NCBI GenBank assembly: GCA_001643675.2
Contig: LSRY02000037.1
Location: 62,001-126,000 of the forward strand
DNA from: Monocercomonoides exilis
Lineage: Eukaryota; Preaxostyla; Oxymonadida; Polymastigidae
DNA: 64,000 nt
Direction of reading: 5' to 3'
Shown here: piece by piece, positions 20,901 to 32,712 of the stretch
Layout of the letters: every line of letters begins with the position of its first letter
Numbering within the stretch: position 1 is the stretch's first letter
Notes under the pieces: model-generated
Told to the model about the DNA's origin: nothing
What the model saw: only the letters and a program-made list of their open reading frames with translations
Databases searched by the model: none
Translations under genes and position numbers: made by a program

Positions 20901-23407
20901 TGAGCGATGCAGATTTCGAGAGAGCTCAAAGAAGACTGGAAAAGGGATTATTTGGGTTTAACTCGACAGAATCTGCAACAGATGGAAAGGTTGGGATTTG
21001 CGATGTTTGGAATCCACAAAAGGGAGATGGAAAAGAAAAATTCGAGAATGAAAACATGTTCAATGGCACTAATGATTTTGATGAAGAAGTGATTTCTGCT
21101 GAATATAATGTGGGCGACGCAATGTGTGTACCAATACAGTTGATATCAGCAATCCCTTCATTCACAGAAACAGTTAATACGACACAAGAGCTGTTTACAG
21201 AATTGGAACAACGACTTGCAGCCATTCAAACAGTTCCTAATGAAATCCCAACTTTGTCTCAAAGCGATGCAATTTGTGTTTGCGGAAGCAATCTGAATGT
21301 TCTTTCTGTGTCAAGACGAGATGAATCAGGAGAGATGGTGCCTATTTCTGTCTCTTCTATTCCTCATCCACTCGCTCTGGTGGCTACGTCTGGATCTGTT
21401 TTGAGTGTTTGCAATACAAAAGATAAAGAATTAATGATTGAAAGCAGAGATTATTTGAAAGTCAGTGAAGATGAAAAAATTAAAGATGTGCTAATAAAAG
21501 TTGAGTTTGATGCGTTTGAGGAACAAATTCCAGGGAAAGAAACAAGTTTGTTTAGCAACATTCCATTTGATCTTTTGCGTTCAGAAATACTGAGCCAAAT
21601 GTCAGTAGAAGATTGCACAAAAATGTCGTTGCTTCCTCCAAAATACTCACTTTATCCAGATCTTCTTTCTTGTTGTTTAATAACTTCACAGAAGTGGATT
21701 GATATGAGTGATGTTTTACAGATATTGCAAGTTTCTCATTTAACTCTTCAAATGCTCACAATGCCAAACTTCACGTTAACGCTCACAATGAACAATTATT
21801 ACAGCAACAGAAATCGTAGCTCGCACGAGCAGAGTTCTCAGTTTTCTGCTGTTGATTCTCGGGTTTACAAAGGATCTCTTGATGGAGACTGGGTGAATCA
21901 AGAAGATATTAAAAGGAAAAATAACGACCTTGGAGGCTATAAACTTGATTCAGGATCTGTATTTGGATCAGGTGATGAATCACAAGACATTCGAAAGAAT
22001 TTGAATGAACTGAAGCAAAAAGATCAATCAGAAGCAAAAGAAGCAAATGTTTCAAAAGTTCACTTTCCTGTGAATGTGACCTTATCATTCCCATTCATCG
22101 ATCCAGTCAATAACAGCCATTCTCCTCTATACGCTCGCTTCAATCCGATGAAAGACTGCACAGAATACTCGTTTTGTGCTCTGCAGATGTTGTTGGAATA
22201 CAGAAAGGACTTTCCTGCTGTGTTTGATTTCTGTGAGTCATTTATTTCGATTCCGCTTCGACTGAAGAGGTTTGACGTATTCTCTGTGTTTGGTCAAGGT
22301 AATGCTGAAGAGGAAGTTCAAAGGTTCACTGATTGGATGGATGAGAGGAAGAAGTTGATGAGCAAGCAACCGGAAGCAGAAGTCGGAAAATGCACCACAA
22401 TGAGACTTGAGAAAATGGGGATGACTTTGATGGAAAGATACGAGAGGGAAAGTGGATGGTCAAAGGATACATTCACTTTTAATGAAGACGGGGAAAGCTC
22501 AGCATCTTCCTCAACAAATGTTCACTCAAAAGTCAAAGAACAAAAAACAACTCGCATTCAAGTGACATGCTCAATTCATCCAGAATGCCTTGTTTCTTCA
22601 GTTTTCAGCATTACTGATGATGGTAGTGACGTCACCGGAGGGCAGCTGCGCATCGGTGATCGTGTCGTGTCAGTTGCTGCAACTGGCCTTGTTCCTTTTG
22701 GCACGTTAGGTCGAGTTGTTGCCTCTACATACCCCACTCCGTCCCACTGCGACATATGCCCTATGCACGCAAAGGTACTCCAATCATCTTCTGTTGGAAG
22801 CGAAGTAGTTTATTCTTCCAGGCATTTAACAAGTGGTTATAAACGCTCTTCGATTCCGTGCAACCACCCATTTCTGATTGAGCCATATTTGAAGAATTCA
22901 TATGTCTCTTGGGGTGTTTCAGATCGAACAACTGAGACACTTGCGGATCGTCAGTCGAATAATGAGCGATCCGTGAAAGTGTGTTGGGAGCGACCGATTT
23001 TATCTTTTCATTTTGAAGAAAGAGAAGAGATTGAGGAAGAAAGTGTGGGTGATGAAGAAACTTCGATAAAGGAAAAAGAAAGCGTTGAACAGGAAAAGAA
23101 GGAAAAATTGTTTTGTGTTTGCGACGTTGCGGACGATGATGTGTACAGATATGCTTCATTTACTCATCCAATACACAAAATTCAAGATATTCTCTTCGCC
23201 AATCAAAAGCTTTGCGCTTCGTCAATTGAAAGAGAAGTTAAAAGTTTTGTGGAAAAAGCATTGAGAGCTGTTAATAATATCGAAGAAAGAGGATGCAAAT
23301 CCTCTCAATTCGGCTCTTTGATACCATCAAAAAATGAAGAAAAAGAAATTTTGATAAATACGATGGCCAAAGTTCTACCAATTATGAAAAATGTTGCGTT
23401 TGTGTGA
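13743..23407 (+). CDS. XRN1: XRN1-type 5'-3' exoribonuclease with embedded RRM, six exons
   Basis: Exons 13743-13765, 13815-13879, 13961-14128, 14194-17007, 17333-18520 and 18717-23407 join in frame to 2982 aa. The enzyme degrades 5'-monophosphorylated (decapped) RNA. The catalytic region shows MGIPKLF, SERYP, NLYLDANGIVHN, DGVAPRAKMHQQR, PGEGEHKI, YGRDADLIML and LVGNDFLPRM, so the acidic metal ligands are present. CR2 follows with FIFLYYTRGCPSW and PFRPFEQLLSVLCP. Between the two blocks lies an RRM (about 495-650) with RNP2-like LFVQNLP and RNP1 KGFGFVEY. XRN1 rather than XRN2 is indicated by the later D1-D4-like segments: CYVSYPHLIPARVY, RRGIDVGKT and GDRVVSVAATGLVPFGTLG. Poly-Ser/Thr runs inflate several loops. 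The introns at 13766 and 14129 need GC-AG splicing; the others begin GTTTC or GTTTG. It lies in the spacer of the inverted duplication and diverges from HGH1. Confidence 0.92.
17718..17910. repeat. Coding trinucleotide repeat (ACA)n-(TCA)n-(TTC)n in XRN1
   Basis: Three adjoining pure triplet tracts encode Thr then Ser runs in exon 5 of XRN1. The tract sits between the PFEQLL region of CR2 and the HESVILLPFVDSD segment, a position that is a surface loop in known XRN structures. Length is probably polymorphic. Confidence 0.9.
18521..18716 (+). other. XRN1 intron 5 with ATTTTTT minisatellite
   Basis: The intron starts GTTTGG and ends TTCTCAG. Splicing restores the frame Asn-Ser-Gly-Ser-Ile-Glu-Tyr-Trp. 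Seven to eight copies of a 7-bp TATTTTT-type unit follow the donor at about 18530-18587. Confidence 0.85.
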
Positions 23408-24498
23408 AGTGATTGTTTTAGAAATCAAAAAATTGTATTTTGTTTCATTTTTACAATTTTTTTTTCATTTCATTTTAATTCCAAATTATATCATACAATC
23501 CAATTCATGTTTGGGAGATGCAATATAATTGTACAGATTTTCAAATAGCGATGAATTTTAAGAAAAGTCCAAAAAGCCTAATTTTATAATATTTGCGAAA
23601 GCTTTCATCACTTATAAAAAAATTCAGATTTGACTTGCTTCAACTGTTTGGACGTTTGTTCAGTAATGATTGTAATTTATTATTACTTCAAAAAGATAGT
23701 TAATTGGTAATATTTCTGTTCATGAATTTCAAAATAATGATTTCCACTTTTTATGTTTCAAAAACGAACCCCATTTGCCAATTAACAGCCTTCAAAAACA
23801 GTTCCTCTATTGAATTATTTTGATTTGTTAACAAACGATACTAATTTCGGAAAGATTAAAAATGCTTATTAAAATAAGAGATATGCGCAAACAAGTTAGC
23901 TATTAATTCTTGATGAAAGCATAAATTGTGAATTGAATAAACTGAAAGTTTTCATTGAAAGAATTTGAAAATAAATGGATATAGATACAAAATCAAAATC
24001 AGTTCAACGCAATAATCTCTCGAATCCAAATGAAAACAAACTCATCAATAAATATTCTTCTGTTTAAACGCAAAAAAAGAATAATTATAAATTGTGAATG
24101 CAAGGATGTGGAATTACATATATACATGTTGTTGAGATAAAAGGTGTTGGAGTTACATTATCAACAAAAACAAAAAGACATCTCTTTTACGAGTGTCACT
24201 CTCAAAAGATGTGAAACGAAACAGATTGCAAAAGAAAAAATCAAGAATATATAAAACAGCTTTTCTTCACATGATATAATCACAGAACTCAAACAATTTC
24301 AAACAAAATCTCTTTCAACAAAAATAAAATTAAAAACTGAAATTTCAAAAAGATTTAACATTTATTTCAAAAAATTGAACAAAAAAATATTGAAGTTGCT
24401 TTCAAAAAAAACAAAAAAGATTGGAAAAAACACATTAAAGCTTTTGATATTCTTCATTCATTCATCAGAATGTTTCCCTTTGTTTGGAATTAGCTTTT
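23408..24498. other. Intergenic interval containing inner boundary of right arm
   Basis: The first 330 bp downstream of XRN1 are unique AT-rich sequence. From about 23742 onward the DNA is the reverse complement of 8764-9522, that is, the 3' flank of the beta-helix gene. I see no gene here. The unique part ends in short T/A-rich runs without an obvious target duplication. Confidence 0.7.
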
Positions 24499-27400
24499 TC
24501 ATTGTGCAGCATTCTCATTCGTATTTGTCCCACTTTCATCACTTTTCTCACATCCACTTTTTTTCAGTTCCTTTTCTTCAGAGGATTCTTCCAATTCAAT
24601 CGCATCTGACATCGTCACAATCACCATCTCCGCTGGAAAGCGCTTTATGAACTCCCGCTTCAGCTGCATGAGCGACGGACGGTCTTCTGCTGACGAAGAA
24701 ATGCAACTCTTGATGGTTTCAAAATATGAGTTTGCTTGCAACTCCTCCAATGCAGGTCTTTCTCCATCCACAATCTTCTGCCCTGCTCCCTCTCCATCAT
24801 ACTCCCCAAACGGGATCTGCAGCGTCAGGCACTCCCACAGCATCATCCCAATCGAAAACACAACTGACTCCTTTGTTGCTCCCATCTTCTTGTTGATCAA
24901 CAGTTCTGGTGCCTTCCACCTCAGGCACTCTTTTTTGAAGCAATCCTCATCCTCAAAGGCAGATGAAGGTGGTGGTGAGTCTGTGAATCTCTCGCTCATC
25001 ACTGAAATATTGGAGGAAGAAGAAACCATTGTCACCAAAGAGATGGATGACGAATCTGAATCATCTGATGAAAGGAGATCAGAATGCATCACAATGCAGA
25101 TCACCATGTGCTCAGAGAAAAGAATAATGTGTGGGCTGAGATTGGAAAGAGAAGAGAGCGGATTGTCCATTTCATCAAAGGAGTGGAGTGCGAGATTAGT
25201 CACCCAGAACAGGATTTGAGCTGCTGTCTGCTCTCTTTCCTTCAATGAACCAATCGCCATCTCCTTTTTCTCGTTCCTTCCATGCAGCAACATGAACAGC
25301 GAATCCCTCAGATCCACAATCAGCTTCTCGTGAGGCGATGAGCAGGCCATTGCATCCACCAAGTTCGACATCGATGAGGTGGTTGGACACAGACTCTCCG
25401 ATCGAACAAATGTGGAATCCGAATCAGTCGTTGAAGTGGTTGAGGTGGACGAGATGGATGGTGAAGGAGATCTCTTTCGGATCTCTTCTTCCTCCTCCTT
25501 TTCCAATGCCCACTCTGGAATCTTGTCTGAGTCTTTCCCTAATATGTATTCTGTTGAGTCACTCTCACTCAATAAATGTTCTGATGACTCCGAATGTCCC
25601 AAGCTTTTCTCATTCACCCTTTTCTTCATCCTTTCTTCGTTCTTTTTCTCTGCCTCCCTTTCTGCTCTCCTCCACTGTTCCTCTGGTGACATCTCCATCG
25701 TTACCATCTCAAATGCCTTTGGATCCTTTTTGATATTATCATTCACAATCTCTCTCAAATCTTTATTCTCATTCTTTGCTTTCCTCCATCGAACAATAAA
25801 TGCAACTGCAACGAAAAGAACTATCATAAGAATAACTGCCATGATAATCACAATCAACAACCAATAGGATTTTCCTTCTTTTCCTCCTTCAACAATCCTT
25901 TCATTTCCATTTTCCTTTGTTTCACTTGCATTCTTTAGAATAAATGAATCAGTTGATGATGGAGATTCTGCATTTCCAAACAAAACATGCACACTCACTT
26001 CTATTTCTTCTCCGCAACCGCTGAGGAGATCTTTCACCACATTCCCTTCAACTTCTCTTTCTGACAAGAATCCATTTGAGTCAAAATCATGCTTTTCAAT
26101 CTCTTTCTCTTCTCCCTTCCTCTTCACAACTGCAAATGACAAGTTGCATGGAACAAGAAGCAACCCTTTGAATGTAAGTTTCATTTTATCTGTCTCTTCT
26201 TTTGCTTCCACACTCTCCAATACAGGAATGAAGAATGATGAATCCCTTTCTGAAACAATCCCTTCAAAACTGCACCCTTCATTCAACATCCAAAGAGATG
26301 TATTTGGCAAAACTCCATCTCCTCCTTTCACACTTTTCACATTCAATGTTCCTGAATCAGAGCAAATAATATTTCTTCTCAATGATGGATATCCTTCAAA
26401 CGATGGATTATTCTTCTCAAATAACCCCGTCTCAATATTCACATTTCCTTTGCTCATTGTAATTCCACCTTCTGGTGAATTCATGATTGTTGTATCTTTC
26501 ATCATCACTGAACTGTTTGAGACATCCACAAGAGATCCTTTCCATCTGCACATCTCCTCTTCTGTATTTGAATTCTTCTCATTTATTTCTTTTAAACTTC
26601 CATCAAACAAACATGATCCAATCATCACATCCAAGCAATCCTCCATTTCCATCAATTTTCCTTTTGTGGTCTTTGAATTTACTTTACCAAATGTGCAATT
26701 TGTCAACTGCATCGACTTTTTCATTGACAAACAAGATATCAATGATTCTTCATTTCCTTCAACTGTGATATTTTCAGCAAGCAGTCTATCAATTTTCAAT
26801 TGCCCGCACTCATTAATATCCAACAGTGATTTTGAAACAGTTGAATTGCAAATCGATAATGAATCAATCACTGTTGAAAGTGGTGATGAAAGATATAATG
26901 CTGATTCTTGAAGCACAAGATTTGATATTGAGCATCCATCAAGTTGCAATTCTCCTTTTTCCATATTAATAATGCGAAATGGAATGCTTGCATATTCATT
27001 TCCTTCTTCATTAGATTGTTTTGAGCTGAATGAACAATTCATAATTTCAAGCATTCCTCCATCTGGTGATATCAATGATTCATGTTGAGAAATGAAATCT
27101 GAATCAAACACAAAACGTACTCTCAGCAATGAAACTTCTCCAGTTGTTGTTACCAATGATTCCTTTGCTCTTTCAATTCCTGCTTCAACTTCAACATCAC
27201 AGTTTTCTCTGCTCTTCGAACTCATGCTCATTTCCTTCAGATTCATCTCTCCACAAATCACACTCTCTTCAACAATGAACATTTGACTGATGAAATCTGA
27301 AGTCAAATGAATCAGTCCATAATCAATTGAATCACATGGAAGTGCACTTGTTCCACATTGCCTCTCATTCGATCCATTCACACTGCTCACAATGATTGTG

Positions 27401-30400
27401 TCACTCTGATGGATCGTCACAAAATCAATCAAATCTGTATCGTTTGGAAAGTCACAGAGATCTCTTCCAAATATCGCATTAATTCGCGAATAATGATTCT
27501 CTCGAACATCAAACCGAAATTGACTTTCATTGATCTGCGATGTGATGTTGAAGCATTCAATGAAAATATCGTTTCCCACTCTTGCTGTGTTTGCACTGAA
27601 CTTCATCCCCATAAATGTGAAATTCAAATCCCCACTTTCCTTTGTTGCAAGATACACTCCTCCTCCTTTCCCTGTGGAGCCACTGCAGCTGCAATGGCTG
27701 ATTGCTGAATCAATCATCTTCATTGATCCAGATGCGCCCAACGTGAAGAATATGGCTCCTCCTTTTTCACTTGATTCTGCTTTATCCTCCGTTATGTTGC
27801 ACTCATTCACAACCAAATAATTTTTTTTCTCACTTGCAGACTCAAAAATGCTTGCTCCATTATCACTTCTCTTCACTCCCGAAAACGATGAATTGCCAAT
27901 TTCAATATTTGTTCCTTCTTCATCTCCTTCATTTATCTTCAATCCTTGTTCAGATTTCTTGATTGACAAAATGCAACCTCCACTTTCATTCAACGATTCC
28001 ACTCGAACATTAACAAAATGACAATCAACTCCAATATCATGAATGACAAAAATACTGTTTCCAATATTGCACGATTCCATCGACAAATCACTCACTTCCA
28101 CAGTTCCTCCAATCACATCCACAAATACACAATCAAATCCATTTTTCACTCCTGCCTCTGAATGGAATGCACATCCAGTTATCACCAAATCTCCTTCTTT
28201 GTTTGAAATAATTGTTTTGGCGGAGTTGTCAAACCCCGATGTTAGTTGAAGTTGGATGTTGGAAAATTCAAGATGAACATTGTTTTCCATGAAATATTCC
28301 AGTTGACTTCCAACTGCCTTTTCAAAATTCAATTTGGCTTTCACATTCTCTTCTCCCATCTTTACACCCTTTTTGATCTGATAATTGGAAACATTGAAAG
28401 AATCTCGAATGATAGTCGATCCTGTTATTTGTATTTTTTTATTTCCTTCTCCCTCTTTCATGTTTTTAATCCCTTTCCACATCGTTTTGCATGGATCTTC
28501 CTCGCTTCCACAGCGCGCAACATCAAATCCTTCTGATGAAATAAATATCTCAGTTGAGCTGTATGGAACAATGAACATGAACAAATCCTTTTCTTGATGA
28601 AAATCATCACTTCCAACAAACAGAGTCTTATCATCCTTCATTGATGAGTAATCGAACTTGAATGAATCATTTGTCACAGAACTGTTGAAATCCTTTCCAA
28701 AAATGAACATATTCTTTCCAATGGCTGCTTTGTTGTTTGCAAACGAGACGTTTTCTAAAAGAAATGGCTTCTCATTCAAACAATTTTCACAATCCAAATA
28801 CAAGTATCCTCCTTTTCCATTTCTTGTTGAAAGCGAACAAGATGTCACATTTGTTGATTTTATTTCCAGTTTTTCATTCCCTTGCAATATCACTTTTGCA
28901 ACACCTCCTTCTCCACTGCCTATATTTTCAATCTGTGATAAATTGCTGTTTTCAAACAAAACAGAAGAAAATATTTCCAATGGAGATTCTCCAAATGAAC
29001 TCTCAAAATTGCATCCTTCCATTGAACAATTCAACAGTTTCACTTTGTATTCTCCTTCGCCCTCTCCTTCATTCACAGTTCCGGATGAAGGTGAAAGTGA
29101 AAACAGTGTGACTGATGATTTCACATCTGAAATCGTGACAGACTCTAATTCAACCATCTTCCCAGTTGATTTGATCAAGGAAAATCCAATCGTATTTTGC
29201 TTCTCTCCACTCACGCTCATCTCGCAGTTCTTCATGTGTAACTCCCCATTTTGAGTGCTCGATTCGATGACTGATGCGATTGCTCTGTCGAAACTCGATG
29301 GAACAACAATCCCAATGAACTCCATTTCTGTCTGCGATGCTGATTTCAGAATACTTTCTTCTTCAGAGCCACTCACTTCTCTTTCGCATTCCATCTCCAC
29401 AACTGTCTCAGCTTTGGCCTTCACACTCATTCCCCCAACATCAACACATCCGGTAACAGTCGATTTTGAGCACAAAATAATTTCCTCTTTTGTGTTCTGT
29501 GTTCTCTTCAGATGCCCCATTCCGTAGTTCACATTCAAACAAGGCGCCTTTTCAATCCCACAATACAATGCCTCCATCCCAGATGTTCCATCGATAAACA
29601 CCTTGTCAGCAAAAAAACCATCGAGAAAAATGAATAAATTAACATCCCAATCACTGAATGCCTCTGTTCTGTCATGTCCAGCAACCGAGTTGTCTTTCTG
29701 AGTGATGCTTCTCATGAAGGCGAATAAGGGCTCTTTCACAGAAGCGACAAGAGATTCACACACAAAATACATATCTCTTCCGACACTCGCCTTGTTGGAT
29801 GAAAACACGATATTGGTGATGGAAAATGTGGATGCTGACACTTCTGAATCATCCTTGTACTCGATCATGAGAGCACCTCCTCTTCCTCCAGAACTTGTAT
29901 CCTCGCTCACAGAGCAGGTGGAGAAGGTGGAATCACTCACCGAAAACGAGTTGGCAGAGGCAGAGGAGGCGAATGAGATGCATCCACCATTGGTTGCAAT
30001 CTGTTGGCTTTGTGGAACTGAGTTGATGTTGGTGATGGTGCAGTTGGTGAAGGAGAGGGAGAGGTCAGGGGAGGTGGCAGAAGAGAGGACACAGCTGGTG
30101 GGAGCGGCTGTGGAGGTGATGTGGGTGATGTTGGAGGAGTTGAGAGTGAGTGGATTTGTGAGGGAGGCGAGATGGAAGATGCTTTGGCTGTTGAGGGTGA
30201 GATGGGTGATTGCTGTGTGGTTGAGTGTGAGGGAGCCAGCAGTGAGGAAGAAGAGGGGTGTGGCGATTGATGATGAAGATGGGGTTGTTCCGGTGATGGT
30301 GGTTGTATTGATGTTGAGGGAAGGGGAGTTTTCGGAGAGGTGGAAGAGGATGGGAGTGATGGGATTTGTAGAGTTGTGGGCGATGGTGAGAGCAGAGACT

Positions 30401-32490
30401 GTAAGGGAGCCCTGTATTTGTTGGAAGAGAGCAGAAGAAGCAGATGAATCTGGTGAAGAGGAGGAGGAAGAAGAAGCTGGTTGAGGGATACTACTTGAAG
30501 CAATGGTGGTGGCATCTGTTCCATTTCCTGTAATTTTTGTATTTAGGGCACGGAATGTGAGAGTCTTTGCAGGAGTGAAAGTGGAGTCAAGAAGAGCGAG
30601 GGATGCATCACTGAAGGGAGCAACACATCCGAGAGCATACTCCATCGTGGCACATGGCTTATTTGCTTCACCGCAGGTATCAACATCTGATCCGCTATTA
30701 GCAACGATTTTGTTCTGGTTGATGATTGGAAGCCAGCTGTTGTACTCAGCATTATTACCCGTATTTTTATTCCATACTCTTTTTGTTGTGGTTGTTGAGC
30801 CACATTGCCGGAATGGAGATTGAGTGATGCTGCTGCCATTGAAGAACACATCGTTTCCTCTGCCATTTTTAGCTGTGTTTCCATCAAAGAAGCAAAAAGA
30901 GATGAATTTTACTCCACTCATCCATGAAAAGGTGTTTGTGCAGCACAGCCCAGCGCCTCCGTGTGTGGAAGAAGCAGTCAATTTGTTGTTTATGAACTGG
31001 CACTCATTAACCAAAAACTGAATTAGCTTTTGTTTTGGAGGCCAGTGAAATGTGAGTGAGCCGGTTGAATCACCACCAGAATTTGCGATACACTTGCATT
31101 TGGTGAACAAGAATTGACCATTTGAAGAAAAATCACCAATATAGAAATACCAACCAGTTCCACACCAGTCTGTAATTGAACAATTTTCAACTCTGTTATC
31201 AGAAAATGAATATACGGAAGATTCTTGCCGACCATCGATAACAGTTGCTCCTCCACGAGGAGCAGAACAATTTGTGAAATTGGACTTGGAGATGTTCACA
31301 TTTGATAAATATATGCAGTTTAACGCTCCGCCATTTAAACCATCTGATGAGCAATTGAAAAAAGAACAAGAAATGATAGTGAGATTTGCATTTTTGCAAA
31401 TAACTTTAAGAGCCCCTCCATGATCACTACCACTATTTGAATTGTTCCATTCACACCACTCAAAGAGATAGCTATTCAAATCAGTAAAGGACAATCGACT
31501 TAATTCCATTCTTTGAGATTCGGATCCGATATATTTTACAGGATCATTTGATGAAGAGCGTGTTTGGTGGAGGAAAGAGGCATTGAAGGCAGAGAGAGAA
31601 GTGAACGGGCTGTTGAGGTTTGGGAGGATGGCTCCATCGATGGGGTTGTGGGCGTGGAGGAAGATGGTTGAGTGGATGGAGAAAGTGGAATGAATGGAGA
31701 AGGAGATGTTTGTGTTTGTGTTTGCATTTGTGTTTGTGTTTGTGATGGTGGTGGTGAATGAGTTGTGTGCGCGTGCGTGATTGGCATGAATGGTGTGATG
31801 TTGTGGTGCAGTGGTGATGTTTGTAAAGATGGTACTAGAGAGTTGGAGACTGAGGGATACTTGGCGATGAAGAAAGGAAGAAGAAGAGGATGAGGAAGGG
31901 GAAAAAAGGAAGGGCTGGATGAGGGAGACGAACGAGGAGAAAGAGGAGCGGGAGATGGAGAAGGAGGCAGGAATTGGGGAGTAGGCATCTGAGAGGAGAT
32001 TGTTTGGGGTGGAGAAGAGGGGGAAGGAGAAGATGGCAGGTTGAGGGGAGATGAGGGAGAAGTTTGTGAGGGCGATGGACGCATGGGCAGTGAGAAAAAG
32101 TGGAGATTTGGTTGCTGGTTGGACTTGGCAAGTGGAGGAGCAGATGGTGGCAGCGGAGTGGCGTTGGGCAGTTAGGAGTGGGCAACCGGTGAGAGAAACC
32201 ATGGTGAGACGGCTCACACACAACGAGGTGTTGATGATATTGAGACTTGTTTCGAGATAGCTAACGCAATTGCCAGCTGCATTTTCACTTTTTGCTGAAG
32301 TGATATAAAAATGATTGTTACACTTTCCATTTTCGTTTGAAAAGTTGATCTGTCCTTTTTGGTTCTCCACAATCCTTTCTTGTTGATTATGTTGAAAAAC
32401 AAAACTTCCTCTATCTCTGCAGTTAACAACAAGCAACAAGATAACTACAATATTTAATGCAGCTTTTGCCCTGGTACAACACCTCGCCAT
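24499..32490 (-). CDS. Secreted/membrane beta-helix protein with C-terminal pseudokinase-like domain (right copy)
   Basis: Predicted 2663 aa, single exon, closely related over its whole length to the product of 1741-8763. It has the same signal peptide, a beta-helix ectodomain, one transmembrane helix near residues 2205-2235 (SYWLLIVIIMAVILMIVLFV), and a cytoplasmic tail with LRWKAPELL near 2520, SIGMMLWECL and DRPSLMQL but no visible HRD or DFG. Four CGx(3-6)PC module markers occur, near residues 605, 975, 1327 and 1710, one more than in the left copy. The extra module is encoded at about 28105-29083 and is bounded by the same ACAGTTCC octamer at both ends. The upstream in-frame codon before the Met at 32490 region soon meets a stop, which supports this start. 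A pogo-type element begins about 190 bp upstream, so this copy may have different regulation. The cellular role is unknown. Confidence 0.87.
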   Translation of the reverse strand: MARCCTRAKAALNIVVILLLVVNCRDRGSFVFQHNQQERIVENQKGQINFSNENGKCNNHFYITSAKSENAAGNCVSYLETSLNIINTSLCVSRLTMVSLTGCPLLTAQRHSAATICSSTCQVQPATKSPLFLTAHASIALTNFSLISPQPAIFSFPLFSTPNNLLSDAYSPIPASFSISRSSFSSFVSLIQPFLFSPSSSSSSSFLHRQVSLSLQLSSTIFTNITTAPQHHTIHANHARAHNSFTTTITNTNTNANTNTNISFSIHSTFSIHSTIFLHAHNPIDGAILPNLNSPFTSLSAFNASFLHQTRSSSNDPVKYIGSESQRMELSRLSFTDLNSYLFEWCEWNNSNSGSDHGGALKVICKNANLTIISCSFFNCSSDGLNGGALNCIYLSNVNISKSNFTNCSAPRGGATVIDGRQESSVYSFSDNRVENCSITDWCGTGWYFYIGDFSSNGQFLFTKCKCIANSGGDSTGSLTFHWPPKQKLIQFLVNECQFINNKLTASSTHGGAGLCCTNTFSWMSGVKFISFCFFDGNTAKNGRGNDVFFNGSSITQSPFRQCGSTTTTKRVWNKNTGNNAEYNSWLPIINQNKIVANSGSDVDTCGEANKPCATMEYALGCVAPFSDASLALLDSTFTPAKTLTFRALNTKITGNGTDATTIASSSIPQPASSSSSSSPDSSASSALFQQIQGSLTVSALTIAHNSTNPITPILFHLSENSPSLNINTTTITGTTPSSSSIATPLFFLTAGSLTLNHTAITHLTLNSQSIFHLASLTNPLTLNSSNITHITSTAAPTSCVLSSATSPDLSLSFTNCTITNINSVPQSQQIATNGGCISFASSASANSFSVSDSTFSTCSVSEDTSSGGRGGALMIEYKDDSEVSASTFSITNIVFSSNKASVGRDMYFVCESLVASVKEPLFAFMRSITQKDNSVAGHDRTEAFSDWDVNLFIFLDGFFADKVFIDGTSGMEALYCGIEKAPCLNVNYGMGHLKRTQNTKEEIILCSKSTVTGCVDVGGMSVKAKAETVVEMECEREVSGSEEESILKSASQTEMEFIGIVVPSSFDRAIASVIESSTQNGELHMKNCEMSVSGEKQNTIGFSLIKSTGKMVELESVTISDVKSSVTLFSLSPSSGTVNEGEGEGEYKVKLLNCSMEGCNFESSFGESPLEIFSSVLFENSNLSQIENIGSGEGGVAKVILQGNEKLEIKSTNVTSCSLSTRNGKGGYLYLDCENCLNEKPFLLENVSFANNKAAIGKNMFIFGKDFNSSVTNDSFKFDYSSMKDDKTLFVGSDDFHQEKDLFMFIVPYSSTEIFISSEGFDVARCGSEEDPCKTMWKGIKNMKEGEGNKKIQITGSTIIRDSFNVSNYQIKKGVKMGEENVKAKLNFEKAVGSQLEYFMENNVHLEFSNIQLQLTSGFDNSAKTIISNKEGDLVITGCAFHSEAGVKNGFDCVFVDVIGGTVEVSDLSMESCNIGNSIFVIHDIGVDCHFVNVRVESLNESGGCILSIKKSEQGLKINEGDEEGTNIEIGNSSFSGVKRSDNGASIFESASEKKNYLVVNECNITEDKAESSEKGGAIFFTLGASGSMKMIDSAISHCSCSGSTGKGGGVYLATKESGDLNFTFMGMKFSANTARVGNDIFIECFNITSQINESQFRFDVRENHYSRINAIFGRDLCDFPNDTDLIDFVTIHQSDTIIVSSVNGSNERQCGTSALPCDSIDYGLIHLTSDFISQMFIVEESVICGEMNLKEMSMSSKSRENCDVEVEAGIERAKESLVTTTGEVSLLRVRFVFDSDFISQHESLISPDGGMLEIMNCSFSSKQSNEEGNEYASIPFRIINMEKGELQLDGCSISNLVLQESALYLSSPLSTVIDSLSICNSTVSKSLLDINECGQLKIDRLLAENITVEGNEESLISCLSMKKSMQLTNCTFGKVNSKTTKGKLMEMEDCLDVMIGSCLFDGSLKEINEKNSNTEEEMCRWKGSLVDVSNSSVMMKDTTIMNSPEGGITMSKGNVNIETGLFEKNNPSFEGYPSLRRNIICSDSGTLNVKSVKGGDGVLPNTSLWMLNEGCSFEGIVSERDSSFFIPVLESVEAKEETDKMKLTFKGLLLVPCNLSFAVVKRKGEEKEIEKHDFDSNGFLSEREVEGNVVKDLLSGCGEEIEVSVHVLFGNAESPSSTDSFILKNASETKENGNERIVEGGKEGKSYWLLIVIIMAVILMIVLFVAVAFIVRWRKAKNENKDLREIVNDNIKKDPKAFEMVTMEMSPEEQWRRAEREAEKKNEERMKKRVNEKSLGHSESSEHLLSESDSTEYILGKDSDKIPEWALEKEEEEEIRKRSPSPSISSTSTTSTTDSDSTFVRSESLCPTTSSMSNLVDAMACSSPHEKLIVDLRDSLFMLLHGRNEKKEMAIGSLKEREQTAAQILFWVTNLALHSFDEMDNPLSSLSNLSPHIILFSEHMVICIVMHSDLLSSDDSDSSSISLVTMVSSSSNISVMSERFTDSPPPSSAFEDEDCFKKECLRWKAPELLINKKMGATKESVVFSIGMMLWECLTLQIPFGEYDGEGAGQKIVDGERPALEELQANSYFETIKSCISSSAEDRPSLMQLKREFIKRFPAEMVIVTMSDAIELEESSEEKELKKSGCEKSDESGTNTNENAAQ

Positions 32491-32685
32491 GGATGTGGAT
32501 GCGGAGGAAATTTCAAAATAAGAATTCCTGCGCCCAATATTATATTTCCATTTCTCACTTCAAAAAAGCACAAAAATAGATGTTAATTTAATTTTATAAA
32601 AATTTAACAAATACTTTCTTTCACAAAAAATGTTTTTTCTCCAAGATTCTTTGTTTTAATTGGCAATTGTGTGTGAAATTGCATA

Positions 32686-32712
32686 GGGTCATCTTTTTAT
32701 TGGCACTTTTTT
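32686..32712 (+). repeat. Left terminal inverted repeat of pogo-type element
   Basis: Matches the inverted copy at 34651-34677 with a single C/T difference at the fifth position. TA precedes it directly. Confidence 0.9.
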
